Source: CAVTYH01 sp963738835 (lineage in GTDB: Bacteria; Planctomycetota; Planctomycetia; Pirellulales; JADZDJ01). Taken from it: a stretch of 64,000 nt of DNA. Under the pieces are notes generated by a model. It had not been told where the DNA came from, ran no database searches, and saw only the letters and a program-made list of their open reading frames with translations. Location: the NCBI GenBank assembly GCA_963738835.1, contig CAVTYH010000006.1:372001-436000 (forward strand). The letters are read 5' to 3'. The translations under genes were made by a program, and so were the position numbers. How positions within the stretch are numbered: the stretch's first letter is position 1; each line of letters begins with the position of its first letter. This document shows positions 1 through 9,302 of this stretch, one piece after another.

Positions 1-1380
1 CTGTTCGGGTGTTAGCTCCGAAACGTCGCAATAAATGAGATCAGCTGAACTCCCAATTGACCCGTTTGGCTCAGTGGCAAATACCACGACTTCCTTAGCG
101 TCGGGATACTTTAACTTCAGTGCGAGGCTATATGAGTGCATGATGTTACGCCGGGCGAGTCGGTACTGATTATACGTGCGGCCTTCAACGCGCGTCACGG
201 TGAGGAAAATGTAGTAAGGAGATTCTGACTCCAAAGGAGCAACGACTCGCGCAGCTAGCCAGCCTACGTTTGCTCGCGACAGGAAATCTGCGAGAGCGCT
301 GCCGAGGACGCGCCGGATCGAGCGATTCTCTCTTGCTAGTACACGGACTGCGAGTTCTTGCCGATCAAAAGAGGCCTCAGGATATGCAATGGAAGTGCCA
401 TCAAGGATATGTCCGCTAAACTTCTCGATTAACCGGTCCCAGACATAGCTAACTTGATTCGCCTTATCACGATCAGCCCATTCCTGACTTTGTACGAGCT
501 CTCGCCATTCGCCTTCGACGAGGCTGATAAGACCCTCTGGCTCCGAAGGAAAAACGAAATCATGTTTTCTACGGCCATTGTAGGCTTGAAGGTAATACGC
601 GAGCAGATCATCCTCTCCTGGCACGAATAATACCTTGCCGCTTCTCAAAAATGCTTCTTTCTTTGTGAGATAATCAACGAAGTCCGCTGTGGTGTCGAGC
701 GTCCGCATCACAACTTCAAGCGAAGCGTCATCGAATACATGCACGAACCCTCTAGTGGGATCGATGTCCCCGATGTGGAACGGCATTGCCTTGCCTTCAT
801 AAGGAGGGTCGCCAAGCAAGTCCTGTAGCCCCTGCATCCGATGCGATTTTATGTCGGCGATTGGAATTGGCCCCTTCCAATGCGCCTCGCCGGTTATTGC
901 GGGAAAGAGAACCAAACTTCCGCTTCCACCTAGCACTTGGCGGCATCGCCGCGCGGCATCGTGGGCCACAACGACGCGATGGAGTCGTGCGCAATTCAAG
1001 TCCGGCAGTTCGACCGGAAAGTGTCGCGAACAAGTCCTGTCGAGAAATAATCGATCCGGGAATGTCCGTATCCACCGTTCTGCGCCCCAAACTTGTGCAG
1101 CTGAACGTTGGACAGTGCGGCGAAACCACCGCGACCAATCTTGGACAAGGTTACCAGACTCTGGAAAGCCGCAATCTTTGTCAGAAAAAATAATAATGTC
1201 ATTCCCGAACGCTACCAGAAGATCGCAAACTTCTTTTCCCACACCGCCTTTCTTATTGCCCTGGTCGCGGTAAATGCCGGGATAGCTCCACAATGACAAG
1301 AAAGACGATTCGCAAAGCTTGGTCAGGTACCGTTCTGCTTGGGTCACGCCTTGCTGCTTAGTGATGGCTGGTGTCGTCAT
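1..1380 (-). CDS. Large uncharacterised protein, possible nuclease-like N-terminus, C-terminus beyond the left edge
   Basis: Reading the minus strand from an ATG at 1380 gives 460 codons with no stop to the window edge, so the gene is longer than what is visible. The start reads MTTPAITKQQGVTQAERYL. Residues about 30-65 hold YPGIYRDQ, then GKEVCDLLV and IIIFSDKDC, then DWSRWFRR and GAERWI. The E-x2-D-LLV...IIIFSDK pattern resembles a degenerate PD-(D/E)xK nuclease core; this is inference only. Later segments (FHIGDIDPTRGFVHVF, FVPGEDDLLAYYL) are well-formed protein. I recall similar unnamed proteins from genomic islands but cannot name the family. It sits next to a tRNA-derived attachment remnant, which suggests cargo of an integrated element. 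Confidence 0.8.
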   Translation of the reverse strand, partial: MTTPAITKQQGVTQAERYLTKLCESSFLSLWSYPGIYRDQGNKKGGVGKEVCDLLVAFGNDIIIFSDKDCGFPESGNLVQDWSRWFRRTVQRSAAQVWGAERWIRTFPDRLFLDRTCSRHFPVELPDLNCARLHRVVVAHDAARRCRQVLGGSGSLVLFPAITGEAHWKGPIPIADIKSHRMQGLQDLLGDPPYEGKAMPFHIGDIDPTRGFVHVFDDASLEVVMRTLDTTADFVDYLTKKEAFLRSGKVLFVPGEDDLLAYYLQAYNGRRKHDFVFPSEPEGLISLVEGEWRELVQSQEWADRDKANQVSYVWDRLIEKFSGHILDGTSIAYPEASFDRQELAVRVLARENRSIRRVLGSALADFLSRANVGWLAARVVAPLESESPYYIFLTVTRVEGRTYNQYRLARRNIMHSYSLALKLKYPDAKEVVVFATEPNGSIGSSADLIYCDVSELTPEQ

Positions 1381-1720
1381 CGCGCACCCTGAATTGCTTG
1401 CAACCCAAAATTTCGTACCGGACATCGACACATGATTGTACGCGGTTCACGGCGATAACGCGCATTTCGATCGGCCCACGCGACGATGTTCGAGTTAATT
1501 CTTACCGCCAGCCGGCACCGATCCAGGGCAAAGCCTTCGGGTTGCGGAGCGATTCGTCAACTCGCCGCATTTACTGCTGCACCGTGAGCTGCGCAAAACC
1601 GGCTTTTTTCGACAATTTGGGAGCATGACGGCTGATCGCAAATCCGCCTTCGTCGGTTCGATTCCGACTGGTGCCTTGATGTTGGCCCTCTCTTGCAGAG
1701 AGATGTTTGCCGTCGTCACC
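1381..1720. other. Intergenic stretch at element/chromosome junction
   Basis: This stretch lies between the start of the edge gene and the stop of the sensor kinase. Apart from the tRNA-Cys 3' fragment near its right end I see no gene. The short frames here are unconvincing. Confidence 0.6.
1638..1676 (+). other. 3' half of tRNA-Cys(GCA), probable attachment site remnant
   Basis: The sequence GCAAATCCGCC is followed by a 4-nt variable region, then a perfect T arm (GTCGG-TTCGATT-CCGAC, 1652-1668) and a 3' acceptor strand TGGTGCC plus discriminator T. GCA followed by AA and a TCCGC stem strand fits the anticodon loop and stem of tRNA-Cys. Upstream of the anticodon the sequence no longer fits: the stem has a mismatch, the invariant T33 is C, and there is no D arm and no 5' acceptor GGCACCA at the right distance. 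A tRNA kept only from the anticodon loop to its 3' end is the usual product of integrase-mediated insertion. The intact tRNA would then lie to the left, outside the window. Confidence 0.65.
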
Positions 1721-3591
1721 TCACGTCGAGTCTGGCACTTTCGCACTCTCCGGCTTCAATTCTCGGTGAAAAGCGGATTCGGCGACGATCGGAAAATCGA
1801 CCACCACGGTTGTGCCTTTTCCCGGTGCGCTTTCGATGGTGGCGCTGGTGCCCAGCAATCGGGCTCGCTGGCGAATTCCTTGCAGTCCGAATCGCTCCTC
1901 GTGAACTTTGGCGGGGTCAAAGCCGCAGCCCGAATCGTGAATCAAAAGCCGGACCCAGTCGCCATGCTGGTGGATTTCAACCCGACCGGACTTGGCGCCA
2001 CTGTGCTTGCGGATATTGCTAAGCGCCTCCTGCGTAATCCGAAACAATGCAACTTCTAATGGAGCCGCCAAACGGGTGAAATGCACTCGGTTGATATAGT
2101 CGATTTTCGGTATATCAGCGCGAGCCTCGTTCACCAGATATTCTAGCGCGGCAACCACTCCTTGTTCGTCGAGAATCGGGGGCCGCAGACCGCTAATTAA
2201 GCGTCGGGCTTCTGCCAGGCCGTCACGAATGAGTCTGGCGCCTGTCTCATGCTCAGCGAGGGTATTCGCATTGTCGACATGGTTTGAATTTGCAAACGCC
2301 TCCAAATGCATCAATCCCGCCGTCAAGTATTGTACTAACCCGTCGTGTATTTCGTACGATACCAGCTGCCTTTCTCGTTCCTGCAAATCGAGCGATCGCC
2401 GCAATAGATGTCGCTCACGCTGAAGGCGCTCTTCGGCACTTTTTCTTTCGGAAACATCCGTGGCGATGAGAACCACTGATTCAACACGTCCGGACCGCCA
2501 CACGGGCCCTAGCCTGGTCGCATACCAGACCGTTCCCGAGCCGCCTTCTGTTTGCCCATGAACTTCGAATCGCTGAGGCTTTCCGGTAGAGGCAACTGCT
2601 GCTAGCGCATTTCGGAGGACCTGCTTGTAATCTTCTTCGACGTAATCGTACACGCTGCGGCCAATCGACTGACTGGCAAGCGGCGTACCCCGATTGATGA
2701 ACCGAATGGTGCCGTCCAGATCGGCAAGCATGATGATGTCGGGGGCATTTTCGACCAGCGACCGCCACTTGGCCTCGCTTTGCTCGAGCTTCGCTTCGTC
2801 GTCCTTGGTTTGTGTGATGTCGCGGAGCGAACCTGACATACGAACGGGCCGGCCGTATTCGTCCCAAATCGCCTGGCCGCGGGCGCTGAACCAACGATAT
2901 TGGCCCGCCTTGGTGAGCAATCGGTACTCAACGTCGTACGGCGCACGATTTTCAAGATGATTGGTCAGCGACAAGATGATTCGATCGTGGTCGTCAGGAT
3001 GCAGTCGCGACTCCCAACTGCCCAACATGTTCGGCAATTCATGATCTTCATATCCCAAGAGCTGTTTGCATCGCCGTGAATACCAAACCGTTGTATTTGC
3101 GTCATGCCAGTTGACACCGAGCGGTTGGGCGTCCCATAGGCCATCATTGGCGCCGTTGACGGCCAATTGAAAGCGCTCGTTGCTGCGCGCAGTTGCTCTT
3201 CAGCGTGGGCAGATTTCGCACGATCGCGCACGCGGCGAGCCGCAATTTGCAGACGAACACGAAGCAAATCTGGATCGAGCGGATAAAACAAATAATCGTC
3301 GGCGCCAGCTTCTAACAGCTGCAGAAGATCGGCTGCCGAGCAGGGTTTCGTCACCACTAACATCAACGGTTGTTGCCCGACGTCTTTCTTCCGCAGGCCG
3401 CGACAGAAGTCTAGACCGTCGGCACCGCACAACCGCCAGCTTGTGAAGACGAGGGCATACTCTTGGAGGTTAAATCCGGGCGCAACGGCGGCAGCCATCG
3501 ATAACGACTCAGCCTCGAAGCCAACTCTGTGCATAGCACAAGACAGCTTTTCGCGAACTTCGAGTTGGTCCACAATGATCAGCGATTTCAT
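1721..3591 (-). CDS. Hybrid sensor histidine kinase: pseudo-receiver, PAS, PAS, HisKA_3, HATPase (frameshifted)
   Basis: A receiver-like domain starting MKSLIIVDQ (ATG 3591) ends in one frame at about 3185. The next frame continues seamlessly as NERFQLAVNGANDGLW, so one missing base, most simply an A in GCAAACG, splits the gene. Order: receiver-like, PAS_3 with YSRRCKQLLGYEDHELP, a second PAS (RSLVENAPDIIMLADLDG), a coiled linker, the HisKA_3 phosphoacceptor box EIHDGLVQ, the N box EALSNIRKHSGA and the G box HDSGCGFD. In the receiver the usual acceptor Asp is Ser (FTSWRL) and the conserved Lys before Pro is replaced (LFYP). It is therefore probably not phosphorylated. Likely partner: the divergent LuxR-type regulator at 4070. 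Confidence 0.85.
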
Positions 3592-4069
3592 AGTGACCAG
3601 CGAACGGCGGGACACCGCCAAACGCACGTTCCCCCTGCTTAGGTTTAAGTCGATTTCTGCTCGAATAGCTAGCCGCCGAGTGTCGTATCCGCAAAAGTTC
3701 ATTTTATCGAGGAAGTTTAACTTGAAGTGCCTACCTGCGGGGGGTCCTCACATCACTTTCGTCTGTTTAGCATTGAAGCAAGTAACTGATCGACGTGCTG
3801 GAGCACGGTCGAATTCAATCGCCCTATTCAGGCCCATTTCTTGTTGATTTTGAGCCGAGCAACCCCGTTGACCCTAGCACGGAATGTATAACTTCTTTTG
3901 CTCCAGAACCACTTCCTCCAGGGCAGATTTGCACAAGTGGGTGGTTGTATCGGGTCGTGTTACCGACGAAATTTGCTGCTTCGTTTTTCTGACTCGCGCC
4001 AGCAGGAAGTTGCAGTTGTAATCGCTGAAGACCGACTTGCACTCCCTTTGCAAACCTATGGAGCGCTTG
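3592..4069. other. Divergent intergenic region between kinase and response regulator
   Basis: The region separates the minus-strand kinase from the plus-strand response regulator and should hold both promoters. I see no clear consensus promoter, RNA or further gene. Confidence 0.6.
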
Positions 4070-4702
4070 ATGAACATTAAAATTCTCGTGGCTGACGAGC
4101 ACGAGGTTGTCCGCGCCGGTCTGAAGAGCTTGTTGGCCGGTACCGACATCAAAATTGTGGGCAAGGCCACCAGTGGTGAAGCGGCGGTTCGGATGGCCCT
4201 CAAGCAAAACCCCGATGTCGTTTTAATGGATATCCGTATGCCCGATGGCGACGGGCTTACAGCGCTCGGGCGCATCAAGCTCGACCGGCCGGAAATGCCA
4301 ATCGTCATGTTCTCTGGCTTCGATAATCCAACCTATATTGCCCGTGCTGTGGCGCTCGGTGCAAGCGGTTTTGTGCTCAAAGGCTACAGCAAAGACAAGC
4401 TGGTCGACGCGATCCGGAAGGCCGCCAAGGGCGAGAACTCTTGGACACGCGAGGAACTGCGTCGCGTCACCGGCGCATTGGCTACTCCGCGGCTCAATAG
4501 CGATGTGGAAGTGCCACTCACACAGCGCGAAAGCGAGGTGCTCCGGCAGCTCGGCTTGGGACTAACGAACAAAGAAATTGCACAGTCGCTCGATATCAGC
4601 TACGAAACGGTCAAAGAGCATGTGCAACACATTCTCCGAAAGATCGGCGTGACCGATCGGACTCAAGCAGCCGTCTGGGCGGTTCGGAAGGGACTGCTCT
4701 AA
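4070..4702 (+). CDS. NarL/FixJ-type response regulator (receiver plus LuxR HTH)
   Basis: The protein starts MNIKILVADEHEVVRAG. I chose the ATG at 4070 because a GGAG lies six bases upstream; the open frame itself extends 11 codons further. The receiver has the acidic pair (ADEHE), the phosphoacceptor Asp in VVLMDIRMPDGDG and Lys in VLKGYSKDK. The C-terminus is a GerE/LuxR helix-turn-helix (LTQRESEVLRQLGLGLTNKE, then ISYETVKEHVQHILRKIGV). Length (210 aa) is normal for the family. It is divergent from the hybrid HisKA_3 kinase; kinases of that class normally phosphorylate NarL-type regulators, so the two probably form a pair. DNA targets are unknown. Confidence 0.92.
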   Translation: MNIKILVADEHEVVRAGLKSLLAGTDIKIVGKATSGEAAVRMALKQNPDVVLMDIRMPDGDGLTALGRIKLDRPEMPIVMFSGFDNPTYIARAVALGASGFVLKGYSKDKLVDAIRKAAKGENSWTREELRRVTGALATPRLNSDVEVPLTQRESEVLRQLGLGLTNKEIAQSLDISYETVKEHVQHILRKIGVTDRTQAAVWAVRKGLL

Positions 4703-5319
4703 TCCGGACGCTTACGATTGCTTGCTACTAACGTTTGCGAGTACCGGCTGTAGATCATTCGCGCCAGGTATAAAAGCCCGCTCCCCATTTTTGGTCGATC
4801 GATTCAGGCGATTTCTTCCGCCAACTCGACCCTGCTTTCCACGCTTGTTATTCAGCGCAAGTTGCTGCACGGCGACTGCGCAGCGGCATGCATCATCTAT
4901 AGGCAGTCTGCTTCGCCATTTCGCTGTCATCGAAAATCGCGCGAAACTAATGTCGGATTCATGTCGGCCTAGTAATCGATTGGTATCAATCAACTTAGTC
5001 GCATCGAAGACAGGTTCAAGGTGCGTTAAGAACTCCGATAGTGCAGCCAATTGGCACACGCATTGCATTTGGACTGGCTTGTCAGTCAAGACAAATGAAT
5101 GTCCCTATCAGGTTTTGCAACGAAAGGAGAATTGGCTCGGTAATCGGAGTTGCACGCTAGGTGGGCGGACCTGTGTGGTTGCGAACAGCGCTTGGCACGA
5201 TTGCAACGGAACGAATTGAAAGTGCTATGTTGCTTTTCGCTAACACCAATCAACCGACCGAAGCCCTCTGCCTTACATCGCCTTTGCGATACGAGGTAGC
5301 GTACTCCAAGGACGACACG
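4703..5319. other. Intergenic stretch, no gene recognised
   Basis: Frames on both strands here look non-coding, with Cys/Arg/Ser-rich translations and no motifs. The right end provides the AAGGA Shine-Dalgarno at 5308-5312 for the BON protein. Confidence 0.55.
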
Positions 5320-5586
5320 ATGCCCGAGTCTCAAGCTCCGAATCTGGACGACGATCGCGAACTCGAGCGACGCGTCGTCAGTTTTCTCGAAACAAAACAT
5401 GTGCCTGGTTTGCGGCATTTAATTGTGAAAGCTCATGACGGCGTGGTGACGGTTAGTGGACGGGTGCAAACTTTTTACGAGAAACAATTGTGTAATCAAT
5501 GTTGCCGACGCGTGGCAGGCGTTCGGGAATTAATAAATGCGGTTGACGTCATTGGAACCATGCCTGGGGCCGCCGTTGTTGCCTAA
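5320..5586 (+). CDS. BON-domain protein
   Basis: An 88-residue protein starting MPESQAPNLDDDRELER. The ATG at 5320 follows an AAGGA at seven-base spacing; a longer upstream frame exists but has no such site. Residues about 12-75 match a BON domain: DRELERRVVSFLE, then LIVKAHDGVVTVSGRV, a Cys-containing helix, then VRELINAVDVI. BON domains are thought to bind phospholipid or act as small stress-linked adaptors. No signal peptide is visible. It is monocistronic, between a response regulator and an opposite-strand secreted protein. Confidence 0.8.
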   Translation: MPESQAPNLDDDRELERRVVSFLETKHVPGLRHLIVKAHDGVVTVSGRVQTFYEKQLCNQCCRRVAGVRELINAVDVIGTMPGAAVVA

Positions 5587-5828
5587 CGCTCCTCCCTCAC
5601 TCCCCCGAGGGTGGCCCCAGGCTTCTTATATTTTTGTGGTGAGTACCATTTAGAGGCAATCAAAGTCGCGGTGAATGATGGACGCTTGGCACGCTCTGAG
5701 CTTTTCGGACCAAAAAGCTCGGCGACCATCGTCTAACTCACCACGGCACGGGCTGTGACTCTTAAGTCGACTCGCCGCGTTTCAATTGCCGATCATTCTC
5801 TGGCAAGCGGCTTTCTGTAGGGCGACGG

Positions 5829-6485
5829 TCACAAATCCAGCGGTTGAGGACGGTCATCGACGGACGGCACCATCGGCTTAGGAGGCGGGAGTTCTTCCGC
5901 CTTTGAGGGCGGCGAATTCGAGCGCTCGGCAAGATATGCGCTGAGAAGTTCGTGCGACTTTTGAAAGGCCGGCAGCGAAGCAATGATTCTAAATCGATTG
6001 TCCTGGCTGATGGTAGTGAATCGATCCAGCACGGTTCCCAAGTCCAGTTGCGATGCGACGGGGTAAAGATAAATCCCGGGACGGTGGTCGACAGGAACTT
6101 GCGATAGCGGTCCGCCAATAGAAAGGCCGAGATAATTCTGCCAGAGGTTGCCGGTGTCGAAATGTGCCAGCGCCCGGTTTAGTTCGCGACCGGCTGCGAA
6201 CAACTGTTGACCCATGGGCGCGTCGGATGCAACCGGCTGATCGATGGCGGATGAGTTATCGGCAGCCAGCGGCGATTGGCAGGGATTGCGCGACAAGCAC
6301 AGCGGCCGAGTGTAGAGATCGACAAACGGCGCTTGGATGTGTGTACTGCCGCTCGGCAGCCACTCCATCCGAAAGTATGGCACTTGGATCAACCCAGGAG
6401 CGATGATGATGTTTTGCGCTCGGGCCGGCGGCGGACTGGCTGAGCACAACAGTGCAATTGTTGCAAGATACAAGAATCGTTGCAT
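5829..6485 (-). CDS. Secreted protein of unknown function
   Basis: The likely start is MQRFLYLATIALLCSA (CAT at 6483-6485), preceded on its strand by AGAGG. The longer frame upstream of this Met lacks a signal. Residues 1-24 form a signal peptide ending ARAQ. The mature part has no motif that I recognise. It contains LYTRPLCLSRNPCQSPLAAD with two Cys, a middle segment ending FDTGNLWQNYLGLSIGG, and a Pro-rich tail (ELPPPKPMVPSVDDRPQPL). About 218 aa, probably periplasmic. The neighbours do not suggest a function. Confidence 0.65.
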   Translation of the reverse strand: MQRFLYLATIALLCSASPPPARAQNIIIAPGLIQVPYFRMEWLPSGSTHIQAPFVDLYTRPLCLSRNPCQSPLAADNSSAIDQPVASDAPMGQQLFAAGRELNRALAHFDTGNLWQNYLGLSIGGPLSQVPVDHRPGIYLYPVASQLDLGTVLDRFTTISQDNRFRIIASLPAFQKSHELLSAYLAERSNSPPSKAEELPPPKPMVPSVDDRPQPLDL

Positions 6486-6708
6486 GGCACACCTCTGTGA
6501 TGACAAGGCAGCTTGTGCCGAAGGCGCATGCCCTACGACCAATTATATCGCTTCGCTATAAGATTGCCGATCCCCTGTACAATTATTGCGATGCCGCACG
6601 GAGTCAAATCTGGAGGTTCGCGCCCGGACCAGCGGACGACATTTGTTGAGCCAGTGCGATAAGCGGTCGCAAATCTACGGGCCTGGACCCGAAAAGTCGG
6701 AATCTAAA

Positions 6709-7140
6709 TTAACGGCCGACGTTCTCGTCGACTACCAATTCGGTGCCGATTTCAAAGCAGCGTGCGTGAACGCGACGGCAGGACACTACTTCCAGTTGCA
6801 CCATCGTGCCGGTGAGCATGATCAACCGCAGTTTTTCGCGCGGATACAGAGCCTCGCTGTGCAACAAGCCCATTCCGTCGCGTGAGATATTGGTGACATA
6901 CACACTGTGCCAGGTGGGTTCGCGTTTGAGATGGGGCAGCGTCGTTTGGCACTGCAAGGCGGCACGGTTTCTTTCGCTGCGGCAATAAACGCGCGGAAAG
7001 CGACGGCTGTCTCCTTCCGAAGACGGCATCCAGCCATGCTTTTCGAAATTGCTGCGCCACTCCACCGGCAACTCCACCTGGCACGGCAGCGCCGCAATCA
7101 ACTGGGCAGCAGCGTCTTTTCGATCATCGTGTTCCAGCAT
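6709..7140 (-). CDS. PilZ-domain protein
   Basis: A 143-residue protein. The N-terminal part carries RRFPRVYCR, an arginine-containing segment resembling the c-di-GMP-binding RxxxR of PilZ domains. It is followed by YVTNISRDGMGLLHSEALYP, which matches the (D/N)xSxxG signature with NISRDG, and by beta strands ending FEIGTELVVDE. The start overlaps the end of the HD-GYP gene by 43 nt in another frame, so the two are probably translated together. PilZ domains sense c-di-GMP and HD-GYP domains degrade it, so this pair is a plausible turnover-and-response module. Confidence 0.8.
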   Translation of the reverse strand: MLEHDDRKDAAAQLIAALPCQVELPVEWRSNFEKHGWMPSSEGDSRRFPRVYCRSERNRAALQCQTTLPHLKREPTWHSVYVTNISRDGMGLLHSEALYPREKLRLIMLTGTMVQLEVVSCRRVHARCFEIGTELVVDENVGR

Positions 7141-8078
7141 TGAACGATCTCCTTGTCAAATCCGTGCCCGGCCTGTCGTTCGAAGTAGTTGAGCACCTCG
7201 CTAAGTCCGGTGCCGCTATGATACGATCGATCGCTGGACATGGCGTCGAACACATCGGCAATCGCGCATATTTTCGCCCACGGGTGAATTTCCTCGGCGA
7301 TCGATCCGACCGGATACCCGGCGCCGTTGCAGCGTTCGTGGTGCTGGTAAACCATCATCAGCGCGCCCCACGACATTTCTTCGCGCAAGCAAAGCTCGGT
7401 AAAACCGCGCCGCGGATGATCGCGAATCACACGCTGCTCATGGGAATTGAGCCCGCCGGGTTTCTCCAGAATTTCGACTGAGACAAATCGCTTGCCGACA
7501 TCGTGCAGCAGACCGCCCTTGGCGATTTCCGTGAGATCGACGATCTCGCCAATGCCCACCCTGCCAGCCAACATCACCGAATAGGTAGCGACGTGCGTGA
7601 CATGAGTGTATGTGGAATAATCGTGCAGCATTACGTTGACCAGATCGCTCAGCAACAGTTCACTGCGATTCAAGAGCTGCGCCAGTTGCCCCCCCAAATC
7701 GTGAGCCACCTCGGCCACGCTCCCCGCGTCGCCGCTGCGCAAAGCCTGGCAAAACGTGATGCGGGCAGCATCTTTCAGCATCTGGTAGCGATTGGCCAGC
7801 GGTATTTCTTCGTTGCGCAGCACCTGCTGTTTCAGATAATCGCGGTAAGTCCGGGCCATCTCGCTGGGCACGTACAAGGTTTCGATGCCCGCGTTGATGA
7901 GCCGCTGGAAGTCGCTCGCCGAGCAAGGCACATTTCGCTGACGGTAGAGCTTCGCTGCATTGGGACCGTCGGGCGGGAAGTAAAGGTCGAAATCCAAATT
8001 GGTCGCTGAACACAGCGTTTCTACAGCGATGGGCTGGAAACCATCGAACTTTAGCGTCGGCTTGTTGATTTGCGCCAC
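7098..8078 (-). CDS. HD-GYP phosphohydrolase (probable c-di-GMP phosphodiesterase)
   Basis: 326 residues from a GTG at 8078 with AAGGA just upstream. Residues about 1-140 are a non-catalytic region. The HD-GYP core follows: a helix with HVTHVATYSVMLA, the metal-binding LLHDVGKRFV, DHPRRGF, YQHHERCNGAGYP with the GYP triad, and AKICAIADVFDAMSSDRSY. All canonical metal ligands look present, so hydrolysis of c-di-GMP is likely. It overlaps the downstream PilZ gene. There is no receiver domain and no transmembrane segment, so it is probably cytoplasmic. Confidence 0.9.
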   Translation of the reverse strand: MAQINKPTLKFDGFQPIAVETLCSATNLDFDLYFPPDGPNAAKLYRQRNVPCSASDFQRLINAGIETLYVPSEMARTYRDYLKQQVLRNEEIPLANRYQMLKDAARITFCQALRSGDAGSVAEVAHDLGGQLAQLLNRSELLLSDLVNVMLHDYSTYTHVTHVATYSVMLAGRVGIGEIVDLTEIAKGGLLHDVGKRFVSVEILEKPGGLNSHEQRVIRDHPRRGFTELCLREEMSWGALMMVYQHHERCNGAGYPVGSIAEEIHPWAKICAIADVFDAMSSDRSYHSGTGLSEVLNYFERQAGHGFDKEIVQCWNTMIEKTLLPS

Positions 8079-8412
8079 GGAATCCTTGCCCCTTATCCAC
8101 GAATCCCGAAAATCGCTTGCACCTGGCGATACGGCGATTTCTCAGAGTGCTAATTCGTGGGTCGCCGCGCTCGATATCCACCACAGAATTAAATACGTTC
8201 CTCCAAAATGGGGGTCAAATGCGCGGAAGGGAATTCGTGCGATCGGGTCGGTTCAAGACGATTTTGACGACTTTGCGATGGCCAAATAGCTTAAGGTCGC
8301 CCCCATGAGACCACTCGCCGCGCCTTGGCTACGAATTGGGCCGCTGACGGCTCATACCGCAGCATCGTAGAATTTGGTCGCCAATTTCCATTCTTTTCCA
8401 TGGAGGTCTCGT
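8079..8412. other. Divergent intergenic region
   Basis: The stretch lies between the HD-GYP gene (minus) and the YbjQ-family gene (plus). It holds the GGAGG of the latter at 8402-8406. I see no RNA, repeat or consensus promoter. Confidence 0.55.
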
Positions 8413-8736
8413 ATGGTGGTGACAACGGCCAATGAAATTGAAGGGCATGCGATTACATCGTATTTGGGACTGGTGCGCGGAATTGTGGTCCGCTCGCCCA
8501 ATATTGCGCAGGGAATTATGGGCGGATTGAAGGCGATCATTGGCGGCAACATCGAGTCGTACGCACAAGTGTGCGAAGATGCCCGCGAAGAAGCGTTTGA
8601 GCGTATGATGCGGCACGCGGAAGAGCATGGCGCCGACGCGGTCGTCGCCGTGCGCTACGATGCCACCGAATTTGTTCAGAACACAACCGAGGTGTTGTGT
8701 TACGGGACCGCGGTGAAGTTGGCGCGGCGGTCCTGA
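8413..8736 (+). CDS. YbjQ/UPF0145 family protein
   Basis: 107 residues. The start MVVTTANEIEGH is fixed by GGAGG six bases upstream. The body is the UPF0145 fold: ITSYLGLVRGIVVRSPN, a glycine-rich GLKAIIGGNIESYAQVCEDA segment, a helix REEAFERMMRHAEEHGADA and a final strand EVLCYGTAVKL. The family forms pentameric rings and has been linked loosely to metal binding. Its biochemical role is not established. Single-gene transcript by context. Confidence 0.9.
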   Translation: MVVTTANEIEGHAITSYLGLVRGIVVRSPNIAQGIMGGLKAIIGGNIESYAQVCEDAREEAFERMMRHAEEHGADAVVAVRYDATEFVQNTTEVLCYGTAVKLARRS

Positions 8737-8846
8737 GGATCAATGGCCCAACAACTGACCGAATTCGTCTGCCGCCGAACGCACGTTTTAAGCCGCTTAA
8801 GGGGCGCTTCGTTCAAATCTATCGACACGCGCCGCTTACAACAGGC

Positions 8847-9302
8847 TTAGTAATGCGAGGCGTAGGGAACGTTGACGATGACAAGCGGACGCGACGGAGC
8901 GACCCACCAATTGGGATCGGCGCCGTTGCCCACCCATTGCGGTTGCTGCGGACTGTGGAGCGGATCAAGGCCCATTTCCGGCCGGCTGTTCGAATAGCCG
9001 TACCATTGCATCGCCGCCAGGCGCTGACGCCGCTGATTGGCTTTGAATTCTGCATTGGCGCGGACCGCATACTTAGGGTCGTTATATTGCTGCAGCGCTT
9101 GCTCGTAGAACCACATTTCCGGCGTCGCCTCACCGGGCGAAACCATGGGCGTTGTCGTGGTCGGGGCGGCCGATGCGGGCCGCACTCGGGCTGGCTCCCT
9201 CGGGTCGTCGGCCCGTGCCATCGATACGAAAGCTCCGGCCAAGGCCACGCCCAGCGACAAAGTTTGCGCCAACCGCACAAGCCGTGCAAAGCGGATGCTC
9301 AT
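8847..9302 (-). CDS. Small secreted protein, lineage-specific
   Basis: Starting at MSIRFARLVRLAQ (CAT 9300-9302, GGAG upstream), residues 1-31 form a signal peptide ending SMARAD. A Thr/Pro-rich linker follows, then a segment with WFYEQALQQYNDPKYAVR and QRRQRLAAMQWYGYSNSRP, ending in aromatic-rich WVGNGADPNWW. I recognise no enzyme motif. The aromatic, Gln-rich character fits small planctomycete exported proteins. Confidence 0.6.
   Translation of the reverse strand: MSIRFARLVRLAQTLSLGVALAGAFVSMARADDPREPARVRPASAAPTTTTPMVSPGEATPEMWFYEQALQQYNDPKYAVRANAEFKANQRRQRLAAMQWYGYSNSRPEMGLDPLHSPQQPQWVGNGADPNWWVAPSRPLVIVNVPYASHY

Noticed and set aside
5190..5215. Sigma-54 promoter (TTGGCACGATTGCA)
   Set aside because: GG and GC are 7 bases apart instead of the required 10.
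4712..5219. Overlapping open frames of 125 and 165 codons
   Set aside because: Neither has a ribosome site, recognisable family or protein-like composition.
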